Part shown: piece after piece, positions 35,306 through 43,315 of the stretch | Layout of the letters: each line of letters starts with the position of its first letter | Position numbering within the stretch: position 1 is the first letter of the stretch | Assembly: GCF_030400225.1 (NCBI RefSeq) | Contig: NZ_VJYB01000007.1 | Span: 30,944 to 94,943 of the forward strand | Source of the DNA: Lactobacillus sp. UCMA15818 | Lineage (GTDB): Bacteria > Bacillota > Bacilli > Lactobacillales > Lactobacillaceae | Reading direction: 5' to 3' | Length of the DNA stretch: 64,000 nucleotides | Translations under genes and position numbers: made by a program | The notes under the pieces: model-generated | Seen by the model: the letters and a program-made list of their open reading frames with translations, nothing else | What the model was told of the DNA's origin: nothing | The model's database searches: none

Positions 35306-36232
35306 ATGACTAAAAAATATAAAATTGTACTTTCAATATTGCTAGCTTTTTCTTCTTGCCTGTTGACTTCTTGTAGTCTACTAGGTTCGGCGAAAAGTAC
35401 ACCTAATATAAGAATTGCCTCACAAAGTTCAACCGAATCTCAAATTGTTGCAAATATAATTGCAGAACTTATTAATCATGAACTTGGCTATAAAACAACC
35501 TTACTTAATAATTTAGGTTCATCTACAGTTGCACATCAAGCATTAATTCGCAATGATGCAGATATCTCAGCAACACGCTACACTGGGACTGACATCACAG
35601 GTGTTCTTCAAATGAAAAGTGTAAAAGATCCCAAAAAAGCAACGGCTATCGTTAAAAAACAATTTAAAAAGCGCTATCACCAAACCTGGTTCCCTTCATA
35701 CGGATTCGCTGACACATATGCGTTCATGACTACCAGAAGCTTCGCTAGAAAAAATAATTTGAATACTATTTCTGACCTAAAAAAAATCGCTTCTAAAATG
35801 AATGCTGGAGTTGATTCCTCATGGGTGAACCGCCAAGGTGATGGCTATAGTGATTTTGTTAAATATTATGGCTTTGATTTCAAGCGAGTATATCCAATGC
35901 AAATTGGACTAGTATATGATTCAGTTGAAGCTGGTAAAATGCAAACCGTTTTAGGATACTCAACTGATGGTAGAATTAAGAGCTACAACTTAAAAATACT
36001 GGAAGACAATAAGCAATTCTTTCCACCATACAACTGTTCTATGGTGGTAAATGATTCAATATTGAAAAAGTACCCTAAATTGAGTCCTCTCTTGCATCGA
36101 CTCGATGGAAAAATCTCACTCAAAACAATGCAGTCACTAAATTATCAAGTTGATAACAATTTACTAGAACCTTCTGTGGTAGCTCAGAAATTTCTTGAAA
36201 AAAACAACTATTTTAAAGGAGCGGATAACTAA
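35306..36232 (+). CDS. opuCC: Compatible-solute-binding lipoprotein
   Basis: 308 residues. A signal peptide ends in lipobox LLTSC (Cys at about 23). The mature part belongs to the OpuAC/OpuCC binding-protein family: IRIASQSSTESQIVANIIAE, NNLGSSTVAHQAL, ADISATRYTGTDITG, SYGFADTYAFMTTR. In this group the YTGT motif and the conserved Tyr/Phe cage the quaternary ammonium of betaine, carnitine or choline. The stop overlaps the next start (TAATG). Confidence 0.95.
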   Translation: MTKKYKIVLSILLAFSSCLLTSCSLLGSAKSTPNIRIASQSSTESQIVANIIAELINHELGYKTTLLNNLGSSTVAHQALIRNDADISATRYTGTDITGVLQMKSVKDPKKATAIVKKQFKKRYHQTWFPSYGFADTYAFMTTRSFARKNNLNTISDLKKIASKMNAGVDSSWVNRQGDGYSDFVKYYGFDFKRVYPMQIGLVYDSVEAGKMQTVLGYSTDGRIKSYNLKILEDNKQFFPPYNCSMVVNDSILKKYPKLSPLLHRLDGKISLKTMQSLNYQVDNNLLEPSVVAQKFLEKNNYFKGADN

Positions 36233-36885
36233 TGAGTTCTTTAAATACTTGGGATCAGTTTTGGTATTATTTAAACCATAATGGTACTTACGTTCTACAG
36301 CAATTCACGAGCCATTTTTTAATATCCATCTATGGAGTATTGCTTGCTGCTCTTATTGGAATCCCCTTAGGCATTTTTATTGCACGAAAAAAGTACCTAA
36401 GTTCCTTCGTTATTGGGCTCGCTAACCTTATTCAAACAATCCCTTCATTAGCGATGCTTTCCATGATTATGCTAGTCCTTGGCTTGGGAGTCAACACTGT
36501 TATAGCAACATTATTCCTTTATTCCTTACTGCCAATCATCAAAAACACTTACGCAGGCATTAAAAACGTTGACCCCAATATTTTAGATTCAGGCAGAGGT
36601 ATGGGGATGACCAAATTTCAAATTTTGTATATGATTGAACTTCCCTTGTCCCTTTCAGTGATAATGGGTGGTATCAGAAATGCCTTAGTTGTCGCAATTG
36701 GAATTACAGCCATTGGTGCCTTCGTTGGGGCAGGCGGCCTTGGTGATATAATCATTCGCGGAACGAATGCAACAAATGGTGGCGCAATAATCTTAGCTGG
36801 TGCTCTTCCTACCGCTTTAATGACAATAATTTCAGATTTTATATTAGGCTTTATTCAGAAAAAGTTAAGCATCCAAAAAGCCTAA
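36232..36885 (+). CDS. opuCD: Compatible-solute ABC importer, permease 2
   Basis: 217 residues and about six membrane helices with LIQTIPSLAMLSMIMLV and the loop ILDSGRGMGMTKFQILYMIE, parallel to OpuCB. It begins inside the stop of the binding-protein gene, implying coupled translation. The operon ends at the terminator at 37003-37049. Confidence 0.95.
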   Translation: MSSLNTWDQFWYYLNHNGTYVLQQFTSHFLISIYGVLLAALIGIPLGIFIARKKYLSSFVIGLANLIQTIPSLAMLSMIMLVLGLGVNTVIATLFLYSLLPIIKNTYAGIKNVDPNILDSGRGMGMTKFQILYMIELPLSLSVIMGGIRNALVVAIGITAIGAFVGAGGLGDIIIRGTNATNGGAIILAGALPTALMTIISDFILGFIQKKLSIQKA

Positions 36886-36922
36886 CTATAATTGGTTTTT
36901 ACTTGCATGTCATAAATATAAG

Positions 36923-36988
36923 ATTATGAATTATTTGAAGTTAAACGAAAAGTTTCGACTTACGGAGCTCGTTTATTCGGGATCAAGA
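36923..36988 (+). repeat. Intergenic repeat, internal fragment
   Basis: TTATGAATTATTTGAAGTTA, AACGAAAAGTTTCGACTTAC and GGAGCTCGTTTATTCGGGAT align with the second arm and middle of the full copy C 200 bases downstream. The head and tail are missing. Confidence 0.55.
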
Positions 36989-37002
36989 AACAATCCAATA
37001 TT

Positions 37003-37049
37003 AGTTCTGATATTAATTGATGGAAATCGGATAATATCAGAACTTTTTT
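37003..37049 (+). terminator. Terminator of opuCABCD
   Basis: Perfect 13-base stem AGTTCTGATATTA / TAATATCAGAACT with a 16-base loop, followed by TTTTTT. Confidence 0.85.
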
Positions 37050-37094
37050 GCTTTGTACCGAAAAATTAGCTCAAAATTTAATTTTTGATTCAGA

Positions 37095-37264
37095 GAGTCT
37101 GCCATAAGTCGGAAAAACTTGAGTACTAACTCGAAATTACGAACATCGCGAGTACTTTGCTATGCGTAATTCGAAGTTAAACGGAGAGTTTTGACTTATG
37201 AAACACGTTTATACGGAATAAATAGAGGAACTGAATCAAAACTTGACTTTTGACTCAGCCCCTT
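37095..37264 (+). repeat. Intergenic repeat, full copy C
   Basis: Head GAGTCTGCCATAAGTCGG, then two arms that are imperfect inverted repeats of about 45 bases (CATAAGTC...TAACTCGAAATTACG and CGTAATTCGAAGTTA...GACTTATG) around ACATCGCGAGTACTTTGC, then TTTATACGGAATAAATAGAG, then the tail hairpin CTGAATCAAAAC / TTTTGACTCAG. With copy D it brackets the dus gene in inverted orientation. Confidence 0.8.
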
Positions 37265-37401
37265 CAGAAATAAATTTCAAGTGAAACAAATTAATCAAAA
37301 AACTTGCAAAATTGTCTAATAATCCCCATAATTAGTGGGCAATTATCATATAACTATTAGTTTAATTTTTTAGTAAAATTTAAAGTAGAGGGGTGTCTTT
37401 A

Positions 37402-38454
37402 GTGCCAACAGAAAACACCGATTTTTGGAAAAACATCGTTGCTAATGCTACTGATAAAAAAGAAAACAAACGGCCATTCATAAGTCTTGCACCAATGGAA
37501 GCCGTAACAGATACTGTCTTTCGTCGCGTTGTAACTCAAGCCTGCCCACCGGATGTATTTTATACAGAATTTACTCATGCTAGATCAGTAACTCATCCCC
37601 AAGCGAAATTCTCTGTTCAAGGACGCTTGTATATTGATCCATCAGAAAAACAAATTCCTGTTGCCCAATTATGGGGGGATAAGGGTGAGGATTTTGCTAA
37701 GGCTGTGCAAGAAGTTACAAAACTCGGATATCAAGCAATTGATTTGAATATGGGTTGTCCAGATGGAACAGTTGTCAAAAATGGTGGTGGTAGTGACTTG
37801 ATTCGTCACTTTGACAAAGCAAAAGAGATTATTGCCTCCGCTAAGACAAGTGGTCTACCAATTAGTGTAAAAACAAGATTAGGTTTTAGCGACATCCAAG
37901 AATTTGAAGAATGGATTCCATTTTTATTGAAACAAGATGTTCGGGTCCTAACTGTTCACTTCAGAACCCGGCAAGAAATGAGCAAAGTTCCGGCACATTA
38001 CGAGCTCATTGATGAAATCATTAAGATGCGTGATAAAATTGCACCGCAAACATTGCTTCAAATTAACGGCGATATTAATAACGCCGTTGCGGGGTTGGAA
38101 CTTGCAAAGCAGCATCCTGGTGTTGATGGAATCATGATTGGCAGAGGAATTTTTGCAAATCCATTTTGTTTTGAAATTACACCGCAACAGCATACTCTTG
38201 CAGAAACATTCAATCTGCTGCGCACTCAACTGGATCTCTTTGATGATTTCTATGCACGTTTCGAGTCACGTAAGTTTGTTGCCCTACGTCGCTTCTTTAA
38301 GATTTACGTCCGCGGCTTACGAAACGCTCATCAGCTCCGTGAACAACTAATGAGCGCTAAAAGTACCGATGAAGTCCGCGCTCTTCTAGATGACCTAGAG
38401 GCTCGTCAGGGAACTGATGTGTTAGATCCACGTTTTCAAACATTAAATAACTAA
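37402..38454 (+). CDS. dus: tRNA-dihydrouridine synthase
   Basis: 350 residues, FMN-dependent Dus family, which reduces uridines in the tRNA D-loop. Seen: LAPMEAVTDTVFRR (FMN contact), YQAIDLNMGCPDGTVVKNGG with the catalytic Cys, PISVKTRLGF, VHFRTRQEMSKVPAHYE (the usual HGRT-type segment) and DGIMIGRGIFANPF. The start is GTG (37402), eight bases after AGAGGGG; a GTG nine bases earlier is within the ribosome site. Alone between two full repeat copies. Its target uridine is not clear from sequence. Confidence 0.93.
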   Translation: MPTENTDFWKNIVANATDKKENKRPFISLAPMEAVTDTVFRRVVTQACPPDVFYTEFTHARSVTHPQAKFSVQGRLYIDPSEKQIPVAQLWGDKGEDFAKAVQEVTKLGYQAIDLNMGCPDGTVVKNGGGSDLIRHFDKAKEIIASAKTSGLPISVKTRLGFSDIQEFEEWIPFLLKQDVRVLTVHFRTRQEMSKVPAHYELIDEIIKMRDKIAPQTLLQINGDINNAVAGLELAKQHPGVDGIMIGRGIFANPFCFEITPQQHTLAETFNLLRTQLDLFDDFYARFESRKFVALRRFFKIYVRGLRNAHQLREQLMSAKSTDEVRALLDDLEARQGTDVLDPRFQTLNN

Positions 38455-38471
38455 TTAAATCTTAATTAAGT

Positions 38472-38644
38472 GAGAGGGGCCAAGTCAAAAGTTATCTTTT
38501 GATTCAGCCCCTCTATTTATTCCGTATAAACATGCTTCATAAGTCAAAACTCTCCGTCTAACTTCGAATTACTCATAGCAAAGTACTCACGATGCTCGTA
38601 ATTCCGAGTTAATACTCAAATTTTCCCGACTTATGGCACACTCC
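38472..38644 (-). repeat. Intergenic repeat, full copy D
   Basis: On the minus strand: GAGTGTGCCATAAGTCGGGA, arms ending TTAACTCGGAATTACGAG and GTAATTCGAAGTTAGACGG, TTTATACGGAATAAATAGAG and tail hairpin GGGGCTGAATCAAAAG / CTTTTGACTTGGCCCC. Nearly base for base the same as copy C. The tail hairpin lies 18 bases after the dus stop and can act as its terminator. Confidence 0.8.
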
Positions 38645-38737
38645 GCTTCATTGATTCTAGATAAATTCGTGTCAATCATCAAAAATCTTTGATTAATTTC
38701 AATTGTTCAAAATTTACTGACGATTACCACATTTTTT

Positions 38738-39235
38738 TTAATTCATTATTTCATGCAAATTTATTGCTTTGTTGATAATCTTAAAAATTATTGCCCCGAT
38801 AATTTGAGCTACTAATTGACCACAAAACAAATATACATATGTGATTAGGAAAGGAGCCTTGCTAATATAAAACAGTTCGGTTGCCACGAAAATCATTCCA
38901 AAAGACACACATAATCCCACAACCAGTAACCGAATATTGATGTTTTTAATTCTTCTATTTATAAAAATTGCAACCCCCAGTCCCAAGCCTGTAACACCCA
39001 AACCAACTAGTATATCAATTAACCCAAATGGACTCATTAATAAATTAGCGACAACCACACCTATGACCATTCCCCAATAATATTTTTTATTAAAAGCCAC
39101 TAATTGATACAATGCTGTAGCAATTCTCACTTGAATAACCCCAAAAGAAAAGCTGTAAAATATCATAGTAATAACTACATAAATTGCTGCTAAAACTGCA
39201 TTTAGAATTATAATTTTTAATTTATTTCCACTCAT
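38738..39235 (-). CDS. queT: QueT family queuosine-precursor transporter
   Basis: 165 residues with five membrane helices; the conserved segments are FGVIQVRIATALYQLVAF and ANLLMSPFGLIDILVG. QueT (COG4708) is the predicted substrate-binding S-component for a queuosine precursor, working with an energy-coupling-factor module encoded elsewhere. It follows queC by 33 bases and is the last gene of the queFCT unit. Confidence 0.9.
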   Translation of the reverse strand: MSGNKLKIIILNAVLAAIYVVITMIFYSFSFGVIQVRIATALYQLVAFNKKYYWGMVIGVVVANLLMSPFGLIDILVGLGVTGLGLGVAIFINRRIKNINIRLLVVGLCVSFGMIFVATELFYISKAPFLITYVYLFCGQLVAQIIGAIIFKIINKAINLHEIMN

Positions 39236-39268
39236 TTAACTAACCATCCATTATTTTTTTCTAATCAA

Positions 39269-39976
39269 CTAATCGTTTTTCCGTTCAATCTTAGTTGCAT
39301 ATTCAATTGGATCTTCCAACCCATTTTCCTTAAATGCCCTAATACGATCGCGACATGTTCCGCATTCACCACAAGATACATTGCCTGTCTCATAACAAGA
39401 ACGCGTTAACTCAAAAGGGACATCTAATCTTGTTCCTATTTTAACCACGCCTGCCTTATTGTTCTCAATTAACGGTGCAATTAACAAAACCTTCCCAGCA
39501 GTACCAGCCGAGATTGCTGCTGCCATTGATTCAAAAAACAGAGGTGAACAATCTGGATATGCACTTCCAGCTGCGTCATCAGCATGAGCACCGTATGAAA
39601 CTTCGGCTAGCCCTTGACTGTACGCTAACGCAGCAGCCTGTGATAACATTAGCCCATTCCTAAACGGAACATATGTGTCAACTGTCCCCTCGCCACTTTC
39701 TTTAAGAATTTCGTTATAGCTTTTATGCTCGATTGGTCCGTTACCTTGCAGAAGCGTTGAGTTAGAACCTTGGAAGATTTGTGCATCAACCTTTGCGACC
39801 ACAATTTTTACACCAAAATAATTTGCAACATTACGTGCATTTTTAATCTCCATCGCATGTTTTTGTCCATAACTAAAAGCTAATGCAGTAACATTTTTTT
39901 TACCATACTTTCTAATTGCCAGTGCAAGACAAACAGCAGAGTCCATCCCACCTGACAATAATACAACTTGCCCCAT
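39269..39976 (-). CDS. queC: 7-cyano-7-deazaguanine (preQ0) synthase
   Basis: 235 residues. It converts 7-carboxy-7-deazaguanine and ammonia to preQ0 with ATP. Seen: the PP-loop LLSGGMDSAV at the N-terminus, GAHADDAAGSAYPDC, and four zinc-binding cysteines in SCYETGNVSCGECGTCR. The ATG of MGQVVLLSGG is seven bases after GGAG and 11 bases after the queF stop; an ATG ten codons upstream lies inside queF. QueD and QueE are not in the window, so they must be elsewhere or precursors are salvaged. Confidence 0.95.
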   Translation of the reverse strand: MGQVVLLSGGMDSAVCLALAIRKYGKKNVTALAFSYGQKHAMEIKNARNVANYFGVKIVVAKVDAQIFQGSNSTLLQGNGPIEHKSYNEILKESGEGTVDTYVPFRNGLMLSQAAALAYSQGLAEVSYGAHADDAAGSAYPDCSPLFFESMAAAISAGTAGKVLLIAPLIENNKAGVVKIGTRLDVPFELTRSCYETGNVSCGECGTCRDRIRAFKENGLEDPIEYATKIERKND

Positions 39977-39986
39977 AGCATAACTC

Positions 39987-40514
39987 CTATCTAATTGAAC
40001 GACCATAATTTTGAATATTACCTAAAAATTGTAACTTTCTCTGAAAGGCCAATTGTTCAATCTCATTATTTGAAAAACTTGGATTTACACGATTTACGAA
40101 AGGATATATTGAAATGCCCCCACGCGGAGTAAACAAGCCAAAGACTTCAATATATTTTGGATTCATTAATTTGTATAAATCATCCAAAATAATATTCATG
40201 CAATCTTCGTGAAAGTCGCCATGATTTCTAAAGCTAAACAAGTATAGTTTAAGGCTCTTGCTTTCGACCATTTTTTCAGTAGGAATATACGAGATGAAAA
40301 CATTGGCAAAATCTGGCTGCCCAGTCTTTGGACAAAGACTTGTGAACTCATAACCGTCGAATGTAACAAGGTAATCATTTTCTGGATGCTTATTTATAAA
40401 AGTCTCAAGGACTTGAGGTGTGTAATCTTGAGGATATGATGTGTGCTGATTTCCTAGTTGTGTTACGCCCTCCAACTCACTAGTTTTTCTTGAAGGACTT
40501 GTAGTTTTATTCAT
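39987..40514 (-). CDS. queF: NADPH-dependent preQ0 reductase
   Basis: 175 residues, the short unimodular (YkvM-type) QueF, which reduces the nitrile of preQ0 to the aminomethyl of preQ1. Seen: [14 protein letters not shown] with the nucleophilic Cys and the QPD motif, [15 protein letters not shown] with Glu and Asp of the NADPH/preQ0 site. The leader may fold into a preQ1-responsive pseudoknot that covers the ribosome site (described separately). Confidence 0.95.
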   Translation of the reverse strand: MNKTTSPSRKTSELEGVTQLGNQHTSYPQDYTPQVLETFINKHPENDYLVTFDGYEFTSLCPKTGQPDFANVFISYIPTEKMVESKSLKLYLFSFRNHGDFHEDCMNIILDDLYKLMNPKYIEVFGLFTPRGGISIYPFVNRVNPSFSNNEIEQLAFQRKLQFLGNIQNYGRSIR

Positions 40515-40523
40515 TTATATTAT

Positions 40524-40570
40524 CTCCCTTTGTTTTTTTTCGGAGGTTTTAAGGATGTACCATACTCCGC
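40524..40570 (-). promoter_or_regulatory. Possible preQ1-type riboswitch over the queF ribosome site
   Basis: On the minus strand: stem CGGAG / CTCCG (40569-40565 with 40545-40541) enclosing a 19-base loop, then eight A residues, then CAAAGGGAG, which includes the Shine-Dalgarno. The loop segment ATCCTT can pair with AAGG of that tail, giving an H-type pseudoknot with an A-rich third loop, the architecture of class I preQ1 switches. The loop is longer than in the classic form and the conserved loop bases are not obvious, so this is a structural inference. Confidence 0.4.
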
Positions 40571-40902
40571 TATTGTGTGAATAAAAAATCCCAACTATTA
40601 TAATATACAACAAAAAATAGCATATTTATATAAAAACCGGAAGATGTTCACTTATTTTGAACTGCCTTTAATACTTAACTCATTAGTTCACTGGAAACTT
40701 TTGTCTTGTATCGTCTTCAAAAAAATAGAACTATTAATCACACTTTTTGAATTTTCAATAATTTCTCTAGAAGTGATCTTAAAAACATCAAAATTTATTA
40801 TTATACTACTCACAGTAGGTGTTATTATATTGAAGTAGCGATTTCATTAAAAATGATGAATCCTTTAATAGCTATCTTGAATGAATTAAGAAGGAAGGAA
40901 GG
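40571..40902. other. Intergenic stretch between queF and hydroxyacid dehydrogenase
   Basis: Very AT-rich. It has TATAAT on the minus strand (40602-40597), a plausible -10 for queF without a good -35. A 64-codon frame on the plus strand here has no ribosome site and is not taken as a gene. GGAAGGAAGG precedes the next start. Confidence 0.5.
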
Positions 40903-41823
40903 ATGTTTGACATGCAATTAGTTTATGTTGTTGACCCAATCGCCGATGATGGTGTTATTTTACTTAAAGAAAAAGGTTTTGCTGTATTTCGCTTATCTCA
41001 GCCGCAAACAATTAAAGAAAGCATGAAATTGCTTGATCCTACTACAGTAACTGCATTGATAATTCGTGCAACCAAGATTACTCCTTCCGAACTTGATTTA
41101 TTTCCAAATCTGAAAATAATTGCTCGTCATGGTGTGGGTGTTGATAACTTACCACTTGATTACATTAAAAGAAATAAAATAAGGCTGACCTATACACCTG
41201 GCCTTAATGCTATGTCAGTTGCAGAATTGACACTGACACTCATTCTTGATTTATTAAAAAAAATCCCTGTCAATCGTAAGAATAAATTCTACGATGGTGA
41301 ATTATTGGCTGGTAAAACAATCGGTTTAATTGGTTACGGTAAAATTGCCCATAAATTAAGCCTTATACTACAACCTTTTGGAATCAATCTCTTAGTCTAT
41401 AATCATCACCCAAAACAACTCGCTTATGGAACTCAAGTTGAATTAGATAAAATCGCTAAAGCTTCTGATGTTATCAGTTTGCATGTCCCTGCAACACCTG
41501 AGACTAATCAAATCATTGATGATAATTTCTTTAACCAAATGAAGCAAAATGCTTTTTTAATCAATACCGCGCGTGGAGCACTAATTAACAGTGATTCCTT
41601 GTATGCGGCTTTAACTGCACACAAAATTGCAGGTGCTGCATTGGATGTTTTAGATTCTGGACAACTCCATTCTGTTGCAGAAATCCAAGCACTCGAAAAT
41701 GTCATTCTAACTCCGCATATTGGTGCAAGTTCACGCGAAGTTCTACAGCAATCGTCACTAAGATGTGCTAATGAGATTCTTCTTCTTGAAAATGGGGAAC
41801 CATCTATACAGGGTTATTTCTAG
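40903..41823 (+). CDS. D-2-hydroxyacid dehydrogenase
   Basis: 306 residues. Seen: IIARHGVGVDNLPLDY, the NAD-binding GLIGYGKIAHKLS, SLHVPATPETNQI, NTARGALINSDSL with the substrate Arg, and VILTPHIGASSREV with the catalytic His. It fits the 3-phosphoglycerate dehydrogenase / hydroxypyruvate reductase branch but is short and lacks an ACT regulatory domain. The start is ATG at 40903 or the ATG three codons on (MQLVYVVD), both served by GGAAGGAAGG. Substrate unknown; a role near glycerate or serine metabolism is possible because a glycerate operon and glyA are in the window. Confidence 0.9.
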   Translation: MFDMQLVYVVDPIADDGVILLKEKGFAVFRLSQPQTIKESMKLLDPTTVTALIIRATKITPSELDLFPNLKIIARHGVGVDNLPLDYIKRNKIRLTYTPGLNAMSVAELTLTLILDLLKKIPVNRKNKFYDGELLAGKTIGLIGYGKIAHKLSLILQPFGINLLVYNHHPKQLAYGTQVELDKIAKASDVISLHVPATPETNQIIDDNFFNQMKQNAFLINTARGALINSDSLYAALTAHKIAGAALDVLDSGQLHSVAEIQALENVILTPHIGASSREVLQQSSLRCANEILLLENGEPSIQGYF

Positions 41824-41843
41824 ATTTCAAAGAAAAGATAAGG

Positions 41844-41897
41844 GAGTGTGCCATAAGTGAAGTGCCTTACAAAACTTGGACGTGTAAATCAAGTTTA
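41844..41897 (+). mobile_element. Solo left end of an IS3-type element (relic)
   Basis: 54 bases match the left end of the IS at 63863-63916 with about three differences: GAGTGTGCCATAAGTGAAG, TGCCTTACAAAACTTGGACG and TGTAAATCAAGTTTA. The similarity stops before the transposase ribosome site, so only the end remains. It lies directly after the dehydrogenase stop. Confidence 0.75.
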
Positions 41898-41906
41898 AGA
41901 AGAATC

Positions 41907-41953
41907 AAAAAAGGACCGAATCAAAATTTTAATTTTTGACTCGATCTTTTTTT
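41907..41953. terminator. Bidirectional terminator between dehydrogenase and NCS2 permease genes
   Basis: AAAGGACCGAATCAAAA / TTTTTGACTCGATCTTT with an AT-rich loop, TTTTTTTT on the plus side and TTTTTTGAT on the minus side. The stem is of the repeat-tail type. Confidence 0.75.
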
Positions 41954-41968
41954 TATAGAATATTTATT

Positions 41969-43294
41969 TTATTTCGCAGGAATTAATTTATTCATTATAA
42001 TCGCAACGATTGCACTAATCGCAATTGGTGAATCTAGTAAGTATTGTAATAACTGTGGTGCATTTTTTGATAATGAGGATGGCATGAATAATAAGCCAAT
42101 CGCAAAAATCAATGGAACACCTATGATGTACAATTCACGTTCCGAAAACTCTTCATTCTTAATAACTCTGAATCCACTCAACATAATTACCATACAAACA
42201 ACTGCAAATACTCCACCAATAACGGCTGAAGGTATTGCATTGATCAAGGCTGACAACTTACCTAGGAATGATAAAGCAATAAAGAAGATTGATGCACCCA
42301 CAAAGACTCTGCGACTTGCAACACCTGTAATCGAAATAATACCAGCATTAGTTGAATACCCCGTTAGTGGCGTTGCGCCTACCAATGAAGATATAAAACA
42401 GCCAATTCCTTCACCAATTACTCCACGATTAACTTGTTCATCCTTCAAGGGTTCTTCGATAACTGCACTGACGGCAAACCAGGTTCCCGTTGTTTCAGCC
42501 AGCAACACCATGTAAATAACAAGCATTGTTAAGATTGCTGACCAATTAAATGACAAGCCATAATTAATGAAGGCAACATGTGGTAGGCTGAAGAATGGTG
42601 CACTTGCAACAGATGAGAGGTTCAAGCCACCCATCAGAGATGCTGCAAAGGAACCACTAGCTAGAGCAATAATTACTGAACTAATTCTAAAAATTCTACC
42701 AAATTTGGAAAAATATACTCCCAGCATAGAAAATAAAATCATAATTGCGGCTGTAATAAAAGCTAAGAAAACATTTTGATCCATTGACAGTGTCTTCGTT
42801 GAGACATAGATATTACTTGTGAAAGCAGTTGGTAGTAAGGTTAACCCAACAATCATGATAATGGTTCCACTAACAATTGATGGAATAAAGTGCTTTACAA
42901 TATACTTGTATACGCCTGTAAGTCCTAATAATGTAACCGCAAGCGCACCAATTAATGTTGCACCCATTGCTGTATCTAATTTCCCGCCATCACTGATAAT
43001 GATACCTGCTAAAGCACCAATTGGAACAAAGGATGGACCTTGACACACTGGTAATCGTAGAAAAAAGAGAACTTGAATTAATGATGCAATCCCAGCACCC
43101 AAAAATGTTGATTGAATAAGTGCAGCTGAATTTGTTGCCGACATTGCCACCGCCGATGCGATAATCACTGGTGGAACATAAACATCCATTGCCAGAACAT
43201 GTTGTAAACCTAAAATTAGTGACTGTTGCCATGAAATTTTTTCATCCACGCCAATTGAAAGATTGGAGGACCTGATTTCACTTGCTTTTCCCAT
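41969..43294 (-). CDS. NCS2-family purine permease
   Basis: 441 residues and about 12-14 membrane segments of the nucleobase:cation symporter-2 family: SLILGLQHVLAMDVYVPPVI, QGPSFVPIGALAGI, and the signature region GATPLTGYSTNAGIISITG. Members take up xanthine, urate, guanine or uracil with protons. It follows guanine deaminase by 21 bases, so guanine or xanthine is likely. AAGGAG lies ten bases before the ATG. Confidence 0.92.
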   Translation of the reverse strand: MGKASEIRSSNLSIGVDEKISWQQSLILGLQHVLAMDVYVPPVIIASAVAMSATNSAALIQSTFLGAGIASLIQVLFFLRLPVCQGPSFVPIGALAGIIISDGGKLDTAMGATLIGALAVTLLGLTGVYKYIVKHFIPSIVSGTIIMIVGLTLLPTAFTSNIYVSTKTLSMDQNVFLAFITAAIMILFSMLGVYFSKFGRIFRISSVIIALASGSFAASLMGGLNLSSVASAPFFSLPHVAFINYGLSFNWSAILTMLVIYMVLLAETTGTWFAVSAVIEEPLKDEQVNRGVIGEGIGCFISSLVGATPLTGYSTNAGIISITGVASRRVFVGASIFFIALSFLGKLSALINAIPSAVIGGVFAVVCMVIMLSGFRVIKNEEFSERELYIIGVPLIFAIGLLFMPSSLSKNAPQLLQYLLDSPIAISAIVAIIMNKLIPAK

Positions 43295-43315
43295 TTTTCC
43301 TGAATCTCCTTAAGA

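Noticed and set aside
37095..37264. CRISPR-like array from the repeated intergenic sequences
   Set aside because: The copies are dispersed, in both orientations, and have no regular spacers or cas genes.
37310..37345. CCCCATAATTAG near 37.3 kb as a third copy of the repeated terminator hairpin
   Set aside because: The second arm and the flanks do not match; only a short shared string.
40644..40838. 64-codon plus-strand frame upstream of the hydroxyacid dehydrogenase
   Set aside because: No ribosome site, hydrophobic low-complexity product in AT-rich leader sequence, no recognisable family.
42084..42515. 143-codon frame opposite the NCS2 permease
   Set aside because: Antisense shadow of a membrane protein gene; composition is that of a reverse-complement artefact.
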